A stretch of DNA of 57,406 bases from Bacillota bacterium (GCA_023398815.1 JAEWRW010000019.1:1-57406), one strand, 5' to 3'. Counted from the first letter of the stretch, positions 31,970 through 40,679 are shown. A program made the numbers and translations. The notes: a model not told the origin generated them from the sequence alone.

Positions 31970-34309
31970 ATGTCTCAGCCCAAGCCCCAACACCCTCTAT
32001 CCGGCGGCCGATGGATCGGTCTGCCTGCGTCGGAGCTGGCCACCCTGGCCCCCGGCGGCGCGCCGCACACCACGTCGGCCTGGTTCCGGCGGGTCTTTGC
32101 CCACACCCCCGGCACGCGCAAGGAATTGCTGCTGTCCGCGTCCACCCGGTACGCGCTCTTTGTCAACGGTGTCTATCTCCACAACGGCCCCTGCAAGGGC
32201 GACTTCTGGCGCCAGCACTACGACCGCATCGACCTAACCGACCACCTGGTGGCGGGTCAGAATGTGCTGTGCCTGCAGGTCGTCAACTTCTCCACCGCCG
32301 AGAGCGACAACCTTGGTTGTGCCGACGGCGGCCCCAGCGCGGCGCTCAGCAAGCCCACCGGCCCGCTGCTGCTGGTGGTGGACCTCGGCGAGGGCGAGAA
32401 TCTCTCCACCGCCGCCGGTGGCTGGCAGGCCCTGCCCGACCGCTCCAACCAGTGGCTCTACTACCAGCCCACGTGGTACGTGGGCTCCAACCAGCGCATC
32501 GACGGCTCACAGTTGCCCGCGGGCTGGCCCCTGGCCACCGGCGAGGGTTGGCCGGCCGCCGCTGACGCCTTTGCTGTGGATGAGGATAGCCCCTACGGCG
32601 AGATGACGCCCTTCTGCCTGCGGGAGCGGCCCATTCCGCTGCTCTATGCCAGGGAGCGCGCCTTCGTGCGGCAGTTCCCGGCCCGCCCGGGGGAGAATGG
32701 CTTTGCCCTGCTGGGCGATGGCGCGGTGCCCGCCGGGCAGACCGCCGTGGCCGAGATTGACGCCGGGGAGCTGGTGACCGGCTACCTGCGCCTCCGGGTC
32801 AGCGGCGGGGCCGGCGCGGTCATCCATGTCACCTATGCCGAGTGCTACGTCACCGACGAGGGCAAGGGCCAACGGGACGATTGGGAGCATGGGGTCATTC
32901 AGGGTTACTACGACGAGTTCTTGCCCTCCGGCCATGGCGACCGGTTCCAGACGTTCTGGTTCCGCACCTTCCGGTTCCTGCGGGTGGAGGTGACCGCCGC
33001 CGGCGAAGACTGCCGCGTGGAGGCCATTGACTTCCTCGACACGGCCTACCCGCTGGAGCGGGTGACCGAGGTGGTCTCCCAGGCCAACCCGTGGGTGGCA
33101 GCCCTGCACCACATCAGCGCCAACACCCTGGCCCGCTGCATGCACGAGACCTACGAGGACTGCCCCTACTACGAGCAGCTGCAGTACACCCAGGACACGC
33201 GTCTTGAGATGCTCTTCACCTACGCCCTCTCGGCCGACCCGCGCATGGCCCGCCGCACCATCGAGGACTTCCACAGTTCCTTGCTGCCGGAGGGAATCCT
33301 GCAGTCGCGCTTCCCCTCCCGCAAGCCGCAGGTCATTCCGGGCTTTGCGCTGCACTGGATCTTCATGCTGGAGGATTACCACGCCCAGACCGGTGATGCG
33401 GCCCTGCTGGGGCGCTACCGCACCACGGTCGACACCGTGCTCGATTGGTTTGACCGCCGTGTGAACCGGGCCACCGGCCTTTTTGACTCCACCGAGCACT
33501 GGCCCTACTTCGACTGGGTGGAGGACTGGAAGAACGGCGTGCCCAATGCCGTGTGGGCTGGCCCTTCTACGCTGGCAAACCTACTGCTCATCCTGGGGTT
33601 GCGCTCCGGCGCGCGGGTGATGGCCCTGACGGGCCGCACTGCCCTGGGGGAGGAATACGAGGCCCGCGCCCGCGCCGTGGCCGACGCCGTGGAGCGCACC
33701 GCCTGGGACGAGGCCGAGGGCCTCTACCGCGAGGGCCCCGACTTTAACGAGTTCAGCCAACACGCCCAGGTCTTTGCCGTGCTGGCGGGCTTGGCGCAGG
33801 GCGAGCGTGCCCGGCGGGTGCTGGAGCGCGCGCTTGACGACCCGTCCCTCAAGCAGTGCTCGTTCACCATGCTCTATTTCCTCTTCCGCGCGCTGGAAAT
33901 GGCGGGGATGTACGACCGCACCCGGGTGCTGTGGGGCAAGTGGACGAAACTTCTCGACCTCGGCTGCACCACCGTGCCTGAGATCCCCGACCAGCCCCGC
34001 AGCGAGTGCCACGCCTGGGGTGCCCTCGCGCTGTGGGACTTCCCGCGGTACTTCCTGGGCGTCCGCTCGGCCGAGGCAGGCTGGCAGTCCGTCGTCATTG
34101 AACCCCGCTGCCTGTGGTTGGGCGACTGTGCCGGGCAGGTGGCGACCCCCCACGGGTCGGTCAAGGTGGCCTGGTCGGTGAAGGACGGCATGTTCTTCAT
34201 CGCGGGCGAGTTGCCCGGCGGCTTGGCTGGCGAGATGGTGCTGCCCGACGGCACCCGCCAGCCCATCGGCGGGGCGTTTGCCGCCCGGTGCGCCGCACCC
34301 AAAGAATAG
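31970..34309 (+). CDS. Alpha-L-rhamnosidase-like glycoside hydrolase (GH78)
   Basis: This 779-residue protein has no signal peptide, so it should act in the cytoplasm on imported rhamnosides. Residues about 30-330 are beta-sandwich domains (STRYALFVNGVYLHNGPCKG; GELVTGYLRLRVSGGAGAV). The alpha/alpha-barrel follows, with the family segment ETYEDCPYYEQLQYTQDT near 390-407 (compare DCPxRxExxGW in GH78), SRFPSRKPQVIPGFALHW and FDWVEDWKNGVPN. A C-terminal beta domain ends the protein. AGGAGG precedes ATG 31970. The neighbouring SDR gene starts 9 bp after the stop. An L-rhamnose isomerase gene lies 17 kb away, which fits rhamnose use. Confidence 0.88.
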   Translation: MSQPKPQHPLSGGRWIGLPASELATLAPGGAPHTTSAWFRRVFAHTPGTRKELLLSASTRYALFVNGVYLHNGPCKGDFWRQHYDRIDLTDHLVAGQNVLCLQVVNFSTAESDNLGCADGGPSAALSKPTGPLLLVVDLGEGENLSTAAGGWQALPDRSNQWLYYQPTWYVGSNQRIDGSQLPAGWPLATGEGWPAAADAFAVDEDSPYGEMTPFCLRERPIPLLYARERAFVRQFPARPGENGFALLGDGAVPAGQTAVAEIDAGELVTGYLRLRVSGGAGAVIHVTYAECYVTDEGKGQRDDWEHGVIQGYYDEFLPSGHGDRFQTFWFRTFRFLRVEVTAAGEDCRVEAIDFLDTAYPLERVTEVVSQANPWVAALHHISANTLARCMHETYEDCPYYEQLQYTQDTRLEMLFTYALSADPRMARRTIEDFHSSLLPEGILQSRFPSRKPQVIPGFALHWIFMLEDYHAQTGDAALLGRYRTTVDTVLDWFDRRVNRATGLFDSTEHWPYFDWVEDWKNGVPNAVWAGPSTLANLLLILGLRSGARVMALTGRTALGEEYEARARAVADAVERTAWDEAEGLYREGPDFNEFSQHAQVFAVLAGLAQGERARRVLERALDDPSLKQCSFTMLYFLFRALEMAGMYDRTRVLWGKWTKLLDLGCTTVPEIPDQPRSECHAWGALALWDFPRYFLGVRSAEAGWQSVVIEPRCLWLGDCAGQVATPHGSVKVAWSVKDGMFFIAGELPGGLAGEMVLPDGTRQPIGGAFAARCAAPKE

Positions 34310-34318
34310 GAGGAAGCT

Positions 34319-35080
34319 ATGCAGATTGATTTGACAGGAAAGATTGCGCTCGTCACCGGGGCCACCGGGCAGCTGGGGCGGGTGATGGCCCGGACGCTGG
34401 CGGCCTGCGGGGCCGACGTGGCGGTGCACTACCACGGCAACCGCGCCAAGGCCGAGGAACTCTGCGCCGAACTCACGGCTATGGGTCGGCGGGCGCTGGC
34501 TGTGCAGGCCGATGTGGGCGACCCCGCGTCGGTGGCGGCCATGGGCCGCGCCGTGGCTGAGGGGCTGGGCTGGCCCCACATCGTGGTGGCCAACGCCGTG
34601 GCCCAGTACCAGTGGACAACCGTGCTCAACCAGGATCCGGCTGACTACGAGAGCCAGTTCCGCTCCTGCGTGATGCACAACGTGCTGCTGGCACAGACCT
34701 TCGTGCCCGCCATGGCGAAGCGGGGCTACGGCCGCTATGTGGGCATCAACACCGAGTGCTCCATCGAGGCCCTGCCCACCCAAAGCGCCTACGTGGCCGG
34801 CAAGCGAGGCATGGACGGCGTGCTGCGCACCCTGGCTAAGGAGGTGGGCGCCAGCGGCGTCACCGTCAACCAGGTAGCGCCGGGCTGGACCATCAGCGAC
34901 CGCGACCGGGAGACCGGCACCGAGCGCAGCGAGGTCTATGAGGCCAAGGTGCCCATGGCCCGCCGCGGCACCGACCAAGAGATCGCCAACGCCGTGGCCT
35001 TCCTGGCGAGCGACCTGGCCTCCTTCATCACCGGCGCGTTCTTGCCGGTGTGTGGGGGCAAGGTAATGGTCGCTATTTAG
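34319..35080 (+). CDS. Short-chain dehydrogenase/reductase
   Basis: This 253-residue oxidoreductase has the nucleotide motif VTGATGQLGRVMA near residue 12. It has VVANAVAQY in place of the usual NNAG, and the catalytic triad parts CSIEALPTQSAYVAGKRG with the YxxxK motif. The end FITGAFLPVCGGKVMVAI is typical. It follows the GH78 gene by 9 bp behind TAGGAGG, so it probably acts on a sugar released by it; the substrate is not known. The stop codon lies inside the first hairpin of repeat R4. Confidence 0.92.
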   Translation: MQIDLTGKIALVTGATGQLGRVMARTLAACGADVAVHYHGNRAKAEELCAELTAMGRRALAVQADVGDPASVAAMGRAVAEGLGWPHIVVANAVAQYQWTTVLNQDPADYESQFRSCVMHNVLLAQTFVPAMAKRGYGRYVGINTECSIEALPTQSAYVAGKRGMDGVLRTLAKEVGASGVTVNQVAPGWTISDRDRETGTERSEVYEAKVPMARRGTDQEIANAVAFLASDLASFITGAFLPVCGGKVMVAI

Positions 35081-35290
35081 TCGCAACCGACGCGTTGCGT
35101 CGATTGCGACTAGCCAGATGTTCGTTCATATGATTCGGTGGCCCCCTGACGCACATGTCGCCAGGGGGCCTTCGGCTGTCCGGCTCGTGCAGGCTGCAAC
35201 GAGGCAACGCCGCTGAGGCGGGAGAGGTAAGCACTGCATCCAGACGGCGTGGTGCCGCCGCCGGATGAACCGGCTGGCGGCTGCGTGGTG
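35079..35290 (+). repeat. Structured intergenic repeat, copy R4
   Basis: The first hairpin (35079-35111) overlaps the stop codon of the SDR gene. AGTCGCAA pairs with TTGCGACT, and inside it CGACGC pairs with GCGTCG around GTT. The second (35140-35170) pairs GGCCCCCTG with CAGGGGGCC and CG with CG around CACATGT, with one A/C mismatch. The third (35255-35280) pairs CCGCCGCCGG with its partner around ATGAA with one bulged T. Spacing between the second and third is 85 nt. Confidence 0.82.
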
Positions 35291-35409
35291 GAGTTCCATG
35301 TTCCAGGGCAGGCCTTGCGGGGTGGGGGCTTGCTGCCGGCACATCCAAGCAAAAAAGGCCCTTGGGCGTACCGCCAAGGGCCTTTGCCGTGCGCGATATT
35401 GGGTGCTGT
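35081..35409. other. Intergenic stretch filled by repeat R4 and a terminator
   Basis: The space between convergent genes contains repeat copy R4 and then the minus-strand terminator at 35349-35386. No gene is seen. Confidence 0.7.
35349..35386 (-). terminator. Terminator of the AbrB/FAD/kinase-like operon
   Basis: On the minus strand AAAGGCCCTTGG pairs with CCAAGGGCCTTT and is followed by TTTTGC. Confidence 0.88.
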
Positions 35410-36420
35410 TCAGCCCACCGGGATGGCATTGAGCGTCTTCATTTCTTCCAGCGCCTTGGTGAATTCGCCATACACCCAGGCATACTGGTTCGGGTCGTCG
35501 TAGTGGCGGAAGCCGCGCTCCACAATCATGCCCAGCCGTTGCCAGATCTTGTAGATCGCGATCCGCACCCGTTCGTTGTGGGTGAGGGTTGACTTGCCGT
35601 ACCCTTCCAGGAACTCCGGTCGCAGGTCGCCAAAGTCGTGGAAATCGTGACTCATCAGCGGGTCGCCGTAAAGCACCGCGGCAAAATCGATGAGCCCAAC
35701 GAGTTCGTTGTCGCGGATCATCAGGTTGCCATCCCAGGTGTCGGTGTGGATGTAGCGGGGCTCCACGCCGTCGTTGAGCGCGTCGCGGTTGGCCTCAATG
35801 AGGGTGAGCAACTCGACGGGGCTGATGCCGGGCAGCGTCAAGCCTCGGTCGGCGGCGTCCTGCAGCAGCAGCTTGAAAAGGGTCAGCACAAAGTCGCAGT
35901 TGTTGCCCCGGTGGGTTTCGGCCATCGGTGGGATGCCGAAACACGGCGCCGGCAGGGAGCAGATTTCCCGGGTGATGACGCCCACCTGCCGCTTGATCTC
36001 TGCAATCTCCTGGGGCGAGGGCTTCGGGTTCAGCGTCAGCAGGTGCGTGCCCTCCACAAAGCTCATGATGAAATACGGCGCGGGACAGAGCTCGCAGGAC
36101 GCATCCAAATGGAGGAGCTTGGGCGCTGGGATGTGGAGCTTCTCCTGAAACGTTTGCAGTATATTCGCTTCGTGCAGCAGGCCATCCCGCTCGTGCCGCA
36201 TCAGCACCACGTTGGGATCGGGCGCGATCTTTGCAACCAGCTTGACTCCATCCGCTTCCATGCGGTAGACGGCGTTGCTCATGCCGCCGCCCAGCTCCAC
36301 GGCGGAGAACACCGAGATGGGTTTCCCCAGTGCCCGCTCGGCCATTCTTCTCAGCATGTCGTGGCTCTGCTGAAACTTGGAGGAGGAATGTACAACGTCC
36401 TTGTGGATGTCCGTTGGCAT
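35410..36420 (-). CDS. Aminoglycoside phosphotransferase-fold kinase
   Basis: This 336-residue protein has the APH/choline-kinase fold. The catalytic loop is YIHTDTWDGNLMI (HxDxxxxN) and the metal-binding segment is LVGLIDFAAVLYGDP. An N-lobe lysine (VKLVAKIAPDPN) and the hinge FIMSFVEGTHLL are visible. The family phosphorylates small molecules, from antibiotics to sugars and choline; the substrate is unknown. It is the last gene of a minus-strand operon, 11 bp after the FAD oxidoreductase, so a metabolic rather than resistance role seems likelier. AAGGAGG precedes the ATG. Confidence 0.88.
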   Translation of the reverse strand: MPTDIHKDVVHSSSKFQQSHDMLRRMAERALGKPISVFSAVELGGGMSNAVYRMEADGVKLVAKIAPDPNVVLMRHERDGLLHEANILQTFQEKLHIPAPKLLHLDASCELCPAPYFIMSFVEGTHLLTLNPKPSPQEIAEIKRQVGVITREICSLPAPCFGIPPMAETHRGNNCDFVLTLFKLLLQDAADRGLTLPGISPVELLTLIEANRDALNDGVEPRYIHTDTWDGNLMIRDNELVGLIDFAAVLYGDPLMSHDFHDFGDLRPEFLEGYGKSTLTHNERVRIAIYKIWQRLGMIVERGFRHYDDPNQYAWVYGEFTKALEEMKTLNAIPVG

Positions 36421-36431
36421 GGTGCCCTCCT

Positions 36432-37769
36432 TCAGTGCAGCGCTGAGCCACCCTCGTTTAGCACCCGCCGCAGCTCGGCGGGGTCAACCTGGGCAGCAGG
36501 TGTGCCGTGATGCAGGGCAAGCCAGGCGGCCACACCGGCGGCCTCGCCCAGCTGGTTCAGGTTCACCATCACCCGCACTGCGCCGTAGGCGGCAAGCTCG
36601 GCGTTGACCATGCGCCCCACGGCCAGAAAGTTGCCATGGGCGGGCTGCAGCAGCGCCCGGTAGGGCAGGGAGTAGTAGGCCGCCCAGCCATTGTCCTGCC
36701 GCCAGCGGCCTGTCTCGGATGGCTTGGTGCGGTTGAAGTGCCGCAACTCCCTCCCATCGAGGTAACGCAGCGTCACGCCGGGGCGGTCGCTGTGGTGGAT
36801 GTCCACCGGGTAGGTGCCGTGGGCGATGGCGTCGTCAAAGGCACGGCCATAGAGCAGGTCGTCGCTCTTGATCTGGAAGGCGCTCTCAAAATGGCGGGTC
36901 TCCCGGATGCCAAGGGAGGAACAGGTGGCGGCCAGCCCCAGGGCCGGGCCCTTGGGGTGGTGGCGGCGCAGGGTGTCCATCACCGCGCGCATCTGCCGGC
37001 GGCCTTCCATCTCAGCGGCGGTCAGCCCGTCACCGTCGGCGCAGTCCAGGTCGAACACGTGGGTGTCGGCACGGAAGCTGACGCCCGGCATGCCCGGGAT
37101 GTAGGTGGACCACCCCCAATCCTCCCGCAGGCCAAACTCGGCCCCATGCTCCTGCAGCAGTGCCTGCACCGGGATACCCTCGAGGTCCCCGGCGATCTTG
37201 AAACAGGGGGTGGGCGGCTGCACCGTGGGGTAGGTGTATTGCCCAATGCCCAGGTGGGCGGCCAGGTCACCGTCGCCGGTGGCGTCGATGAAGAACCGCG
37301 CGGCGATGGCCTGCCGGCCGCTCTTGTTCTCCACAAACACGGCCTTGAGCACGCCGTCGACCAGGTGGGGCGCGCAGTAGAACGTGTGCAGGAACGGAAT
37401 GATTTTGTTCTCCGTCACCAACCGGTCGAGCTCAATCTTCAGCTCCTCGGAGTTGAAGCGGTAGACGTTCTGCTCCTCCCGGTCGTCGGTGTCCAGCGCG
37501 CCCACCTGGCTCAGGCGGTGCAGCACTTCCTCCGTGAGCCCGGCGATGACCTGCTCCTTGCGGTCGATGCCGGTCAGCCGGTGCCAGATGTTCACAAGGC
37601 CCGCCGTGGCCGTGCCTCCAAAGCAGTTCTGCCGCTCGACAAGGGCGACGGTGGCACCCAGCCGCGCGGCCCGCACGGCGGCAAATACGCCGGTGCAGCT
37701 GCCACCCAGCACGCACAGGTCAACCTCCCGCGCCACGGGGATGGGATGGGGTTGCTCCAAAATCGTCAT
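36432..37769 (-). CDS. FAD-dependent oxidoreductase (FAD_oxidored family)
   Basis: This 445-residue protein has the FAD dinucleotide motif DLCVLGGSCTGVFAAVRAAR near residue 17, then LVERQNCFGGTATAGLV, typical of the FAD_oxidored group. A second FAD segment, FFIDATGDGDLAAHLGIG, lies near 180. The C-terminal FAD segment includes VGRMVNAELAAYGAVRVM. The group often neighbours carbohydrate genes in gut-type bacteria; its substrate is unknown. ATG 37769 has GGAGAGG upstream and beats the upstream in-frame ATG at 37796. Confidence 0.88.
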   Translation of the reverse strand: MTILEQPHPIPVAREVDLCVLGGSCTGVFAAVRAARLGATVALVERQNCFGGTATAGLVNIWHRLTGIDRKEQVIAGLTEEVLHRLSQVGALDTDDREEQNVYRFNSEELKIELDRLVTENKIIPFLHTFYCAPHLVDGVLKAVFVENKSGRQAIAARFFIDATGDGDLAAHLGIGQYTYPTVQPPTPCFKIAGDLEGIPVQALLQEHGAEFGLREDWGWSTYIPGMPGVSFRADTHVFDLDCADGDGLTAAEMEGRRQMRAVMDTLRRHHPKGPALGLAATCSSLGIRETRHFESAFQIKSDDLLYGRAFDDAIAHGTYPVDIHHSDRPGVTLRYLDGRELRHFNRTKPSETGRWRQDNGWAAYYSLPYRALLQPAHGNFLAVGRMVNAELAAYGAVRVMVNLNQLGEAAGVAAWLALHHGTPAAQVDPAELRRVLNEGGSALH

Positions 37770-37800
37770 AGTTCCTCTCCTTTCGGTGGGGTACAAGATT

Positions 37801-38853
37801 CTACAAAAGGCTCAACAACACCTTCAACAGGGTGGGGAACAGGCACACCACCGAGAGCATGCGCACCGTGTGGAGCGTCACCACCTGGGTGGCGTTGCAG
37901 CCGAGGTCGGCCGCCATCATGGAGATCTCCTGCAGGCCGCCGGGGGTGGTCGCCAGCAGCGCGGTCGTCAGCTCCATGCCGAAGAGCTTGTGCATGAGCA
38001 GCCCCAGCCCCATGGTGAACACCAGCAGCGTCACGGTGATGAGCACGATGGGCACCGCCAGCCCGGCCACTGCATGCAGGCTGTCGGCGGTCATCTGTGC
38101 GCCGATGAGTGCCCCCACGGCGGCCTGCACCCAGGGCTTGAGCCAGGGTGGGAAGGCCCCACGGCCGGTGACGCCGTTCCACACGCCGGCCCCCACCACG
38201 CCACCCACCAGCCCGCCGGCGGGTACCCCCAGCAGCAGGAGCGCCAGCCCGCCCGCCGTGCCGGCAGCCACCGTGAGGCCAAAGTTGCCCCAATGCAGGG
38301 GCGTTTTTCCCTGGGCGGCAATCTGTGGGCCGCAGGGCGGCTCGTCGCTCTGTCGGCGGCGCAGGCGCTTCAGCATGGGTGGGTAGATGAGGTAGACCCC
38401 GATGAGCCGGAAGAGCTGCAGCACCGACACGGTGGCCGCCACCGCCCCCAGCTCGTCGGCGATGAGGGCAATGTCCGCCACCCCGCCGGGGCAGGAGGAA
38501 AAGAGTGCCGTGGCCAAGTCCAGCCCGCCGAAGCGATGCAGTAGCAGCCCCAGGGTGATGGTGACCGCAAACATGCCCGCCACCAGCAGCGCCACCGGCC
38601 CGGCCATGTTTTTGAGCTTTGCCACCTCGGCCCGATCCAGCGACCAGCCCAGCATGATCCCGCCCAGCGTCTGCAGCACCGGGCGGGTGTTGGCGGGCAG
38701 CACGGCCAACCCCGTGGTGACGTTCAGCGCCGCCACGAAGAACATGCCGCCCAGCATGGCCGCCGCCGGCAGTTTCAGCCGCCCGGCCAACCAACCGCCG
38801 GCGAAGGCCACCGCCAGCGTCAGCGCCACCCGTAGCCAGAATTCCATATTCAC
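37801..38853 (-). CDS. AbrB-family membrane transporter
   Basis: This 350-residue hydrophobic protein has the two-fold repeat of the AbrB (PF05145, 'putative ammonia monooxygenase') transporter family. The halves carry SSCPGGVADIALIADELGA and ATTPGGLQEISMMAADLGC. Nine to ten membrane segments can be drawn, and the middle has a cytoplasmic loop (RLRRRQSDEPPCG). The GTG start overlaps the stop of a 30-codon upstream ORF (GTGA). ATG 38847 is an alternative. It is the first large gene of the operon and its cargo is unknown. Confidence 0.88.
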   Translation of the reverse strand: MNMEFWLRVALTLAVAFAGGWLAGRLKLPAAAMLGGMFFVAALNVTTGLAVLPANTRPVLQTLGGIMLGWSLDRAEVAKLKNMAGPVALLVAGMFAVTITLGLLLHRFGGLDLATALFSSCPGGVADIALIADELGAVAATVSVLQLFRLIGVYLIYPPMLKRLRRRQSDEPPCGPQIAAQGKTPLHWGNFGLTVAAGTAGGLALLLLGVPAGGLVGGVVGAGVWNGVTGRGAFPPWLKPWVQAAVGALIGAQMTADSLHAVAGLAVPIVLITVTLLVFTMGLGLLMHKLFGMELTTALLATTPGGLQEISMMAADLGCNATQVVTLHTVRMLSVVCLFPTLLKVLLSLL

Positions 38854-38942
38854 CGCCCCAGGGTTTGCACGGGCAGACGGGCGCTGCCTGCGGTGTGTGG
38901 GCGGGCGGTGGGGTATTCGGCACCATGGGGTGACACTGCCAT
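38850..38942 (-). CDS. 30-codon upstream ORF coupled to the AbrB gene
   Basis: An ATG at 38942 follows a perfect ribosome binding site (AGGAGG) about 22 bases after the likely transcript start. The 30-codon peptide begins MAVSPHGAEYPTARPHT and its TGA overlaps the GTG start of the transporter by four bases. The overlap indicates translational coupling. The peptide has no run of one amino acid that would suggest classic attenuation. The peptide itself may be functionless. Confidence 0.65.
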   Translation of the reverse strand: MAVSPHGAEYPTARPHTAGSARLPVQTLGR

Positions 38943-38970
38943 AGGTTCTCCTCCTGTTTCGTGTGCATCC

Positions 38971-38999
38971 ATTATACCTTTACAGACCGGTTCTACCAA
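38971..38999 (-). promoter_or_regulatory. Promoter of the AbrB operon
   Basis: On the minus strand TTGGTA (38994-38999) and consensus TATAAT (38971-38976) are 17 bp apart. It overlaps the divergent promoter of the amidase gene. Confidence 0.8.
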
Positions 39000-39007
39000 G
39001 GCATAAT
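38979..39007 (+). promoter_or_regulatory. Promoter of the amidase gene
   Basis: TTTACA (38979-38984) and CATAAT (39002-39007) are 17 bp apart. It interlocks with the minus-strand promoter, so both polymerases compete for the same DNA. Confidence 0.78.
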
Positions 39008-39056
39008 GAACACCATGAGATTGAGATAAACCATCGCCTTGACGGAGGGAGAGCCA

Positions 39057-39881
39057 ATGGAGAGGGGACGCAAGCCGCAGCCCACCCCGCGGGAAGAGAA
39101 CCGGGAGAGCCGCGCCAGCCGCTACCGGGTCAATTGGCCCAGGTTTCTGGTGTCGCTGGCACTGTTGCTGGGGGCGGGTACGCTGCTGCTGCGGGGCGTC
39201 AATGCCCTGGCCGATCGCCTGTCGGGTGACGAGGCGGCGCAGGCCCCGGCCTCGGCGGCAGCCTCCACCGGCAAGGCCAGCCACACCGCCAACCCCGATG
39301 GCGCGCTTGCCGGTGCGGTCGTGGTGGTGGATGCCGGCCACGGTGGGTTTGACTGCGGGGCCATCGGGGCCAGCGGCAGCCGAGAGGACACCATCAACCT
39401 GCAGGTGGCCCTCTGCCTGCGCACTGCGCTGGAGGACGCCGGGGCCACCGTCATCATGACCCGGGTGGACGCCAACGCCCTGGCCCAGACCAAGGAGGAC
39501 GACATGGCCCGCCGCCGGCAGATCATTGAGGACAGCGGCTCGGATGTCGTTGTCAGCATCCACATGAACGCGCTGGAGAACGACAACGTGACTTCGGGGT
39601 ACCAGGTGTACCACCTGCCCGGCTCCACCGGTGGGGAGGCACTTGCCCGTGCGGTGGATGAGGGCCTGATTGCCCAGCCCGAGGGATTCAAAAGCCAGGG
39701 ACTGCGCACCGACAATCTCTACATCCTGAAGAGCGGCACCCAGCCCTGCGTGCTGGTGGAGTGTGGGTTCCTCAGTAACCCCGAGGAGGAATCCAACCTG
39801 CAGAACCCCGATTACCAGCACGCGCTGGCCAGCGGCATCTGCCAGGGGGTGGCGGCCTACCTGGCTGACCGCGAGCAATGA
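39057..39881 (+). CDS. N-acetylmuramoyl-L-alanine amidase (Amidase_3, CwlD-like)
   Basis: This 274-residue protein has a basic cytoplasmic start, one membrane anchor (FLVSLALLLGAGTLLL) and an Ala-rich linker. The zinc amidase domain spans about 95-270. Zinc ligands are visible in VVDAGHGGFD (His) and in the Glu after the short insertion, then SIHMNA (His), with the catalytic Glu in CVLVECGFLSN. It should cut the bond between muramic acid and the stem peptide at the outer face of the membrane. GGAGGG about 8 bases upstream supports ATG 39057 over the TTG at 39039. CwlD-like roles in spore cortex are possible. Confidence 0.92.
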   Translation: MERGRKPQPTPREENRESRASRYRVNWPRFLVSLALLLGAGTLLLRGVNALADRLSGDEAAQAPASAAASTGKASHTANPDGALAGAVVVVDAGHGGFDCGAIGASGSREDTINLQVALCLRTALEDAGATVIMTRVDANALAQTKEDDMARRRQIIEDSGSDVVVSIHMNALENDNVTSGYQVYHLPGSTGGEALARAVDEGLIAQPEGFKSQGLRTDNLYILKSGTQPCVLVECGFLSNPEEESNLQNPDYQHALASGICQGVAAYLADREQ

Positions 39882-40054
39882 CAGCCTATGCCCCCGCCAA
39901 GCAAGCCCGTCCGAAGGGGGGACAGGGAGCTTTTGGGGTAGGGTTCTTCTTTTGATATGTTGAAAAGGGCAAACAGGAATTTCCGGGCGGTTGGAGTTGC
40001 GGTTTATTTGTATCGTAGAATGTCATTTCAAACGATTATAAATCGGAGGATGAA

Positions 40055-40516
40055 ATGGGAAACTTTTTTAGTAGAATTTGCTCACATATCTATGTAGCGG
40101 GAGCGTTGGAAGCTGTTAAGCTATACAAGGAAGCATTTGGGCTTGAAGATAGAGGTGCGCCTTGGCTCGACGACGATGGTGTATTGGTGTATCAAGAACT
40201 TGGACGAAATGACGAGCTTTTTATCAGTGTCAGCGAGAATAAACATTTGTTTCCCGAACTTAAAAAAGAATCCCCTGACGATGCGAGCCCAGAAATGTTG
40301 TTTATTGTATATTTTGAAAATGAGGATGATTTACGCAGGGCATTTGGGCTTTTATACAAAGAAGGAAATCCATGCACAGGAGTGAAACCCGAGGGGGACA
40401 TCATTTGCGCTTTCATTGATACATTCGGGGTCTATTGGCACTTCCAGGTTCCGAGAGATTGGAATGCCTCTTTTGTTCCTAAAGGATATGTAAGGCAAGC
40501 TGGAGAAATAAATTGA
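40055..40516 (+). CDS. VOC (glyoxalase/PhnB-like) family protein, probably acquired
   Basis: This 153-residue protein has the VOC fold opening ICSHIYVAGALEAVKLYKEA with FGLEDRG, and the end CAFIDTFGVYWHFQVPRD. Some PhnB-like proteins bind antibiotics and others have no known role. The gene is clearly AT-rich (about 42-45% GC by eye) in a region otherwise well above 60%, with codons such as TTT, GAA and ATA that its neighbours avoid. This points to recent horizontal transfer. CGGAGG precedes the ATG. Confidence 0.85.
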   Translation: MGNFFSRICSHIYVAGALEAVKLYKEAFGLEDRGAPWLDDDGVLVYQELGRNDELFISVSENKHLFPELKKESPDDASPEMLFIVYFENEDDLRRAFGLLYKEGNPCTGVKPEGDIICAFIDTFGVYWHFQVPRDWNASFVPKGYVRQAGEIN

Positions 40517-40624
40517 TGATTACAAGCATAACTTGAGGTTGGTAAACCCCAATTTGCAACCGTGCAGTAAGCATGGCGGTTGTTGCACACTCCGACTTAC
40601 CGGGGCAATTGGCCCCGACCCTTC

Positions 40625-40654
40625 GGCAGCCCCGTCCAACCGGACGGGGCTGCC
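40625..40654. terminator. Perfect 13-bp GC-rich hairpin, possible terminator
   Basis: GGCAGCCCCGTCC pairs with GGACGGGGCTGCC around AACC. There is no clear T-run on either strand, so termination is only likely. Confidence 0.55.
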
Positions 40655-40679
40655 GTCCCCATCCATTCCACCGCCTTGC

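Noticed and set aside
32507..33499. 330-codon frame opposite the GH78 gene
   Set aside because: Antisense shadow with no start signal.
37766..38968. 400-codon minus-strand frame overlapping the AbrB gene
   Set aside because: It is a shadow frame rich in G, A, R and H. Only its first part coincides with the region holding the small upstream ORF.
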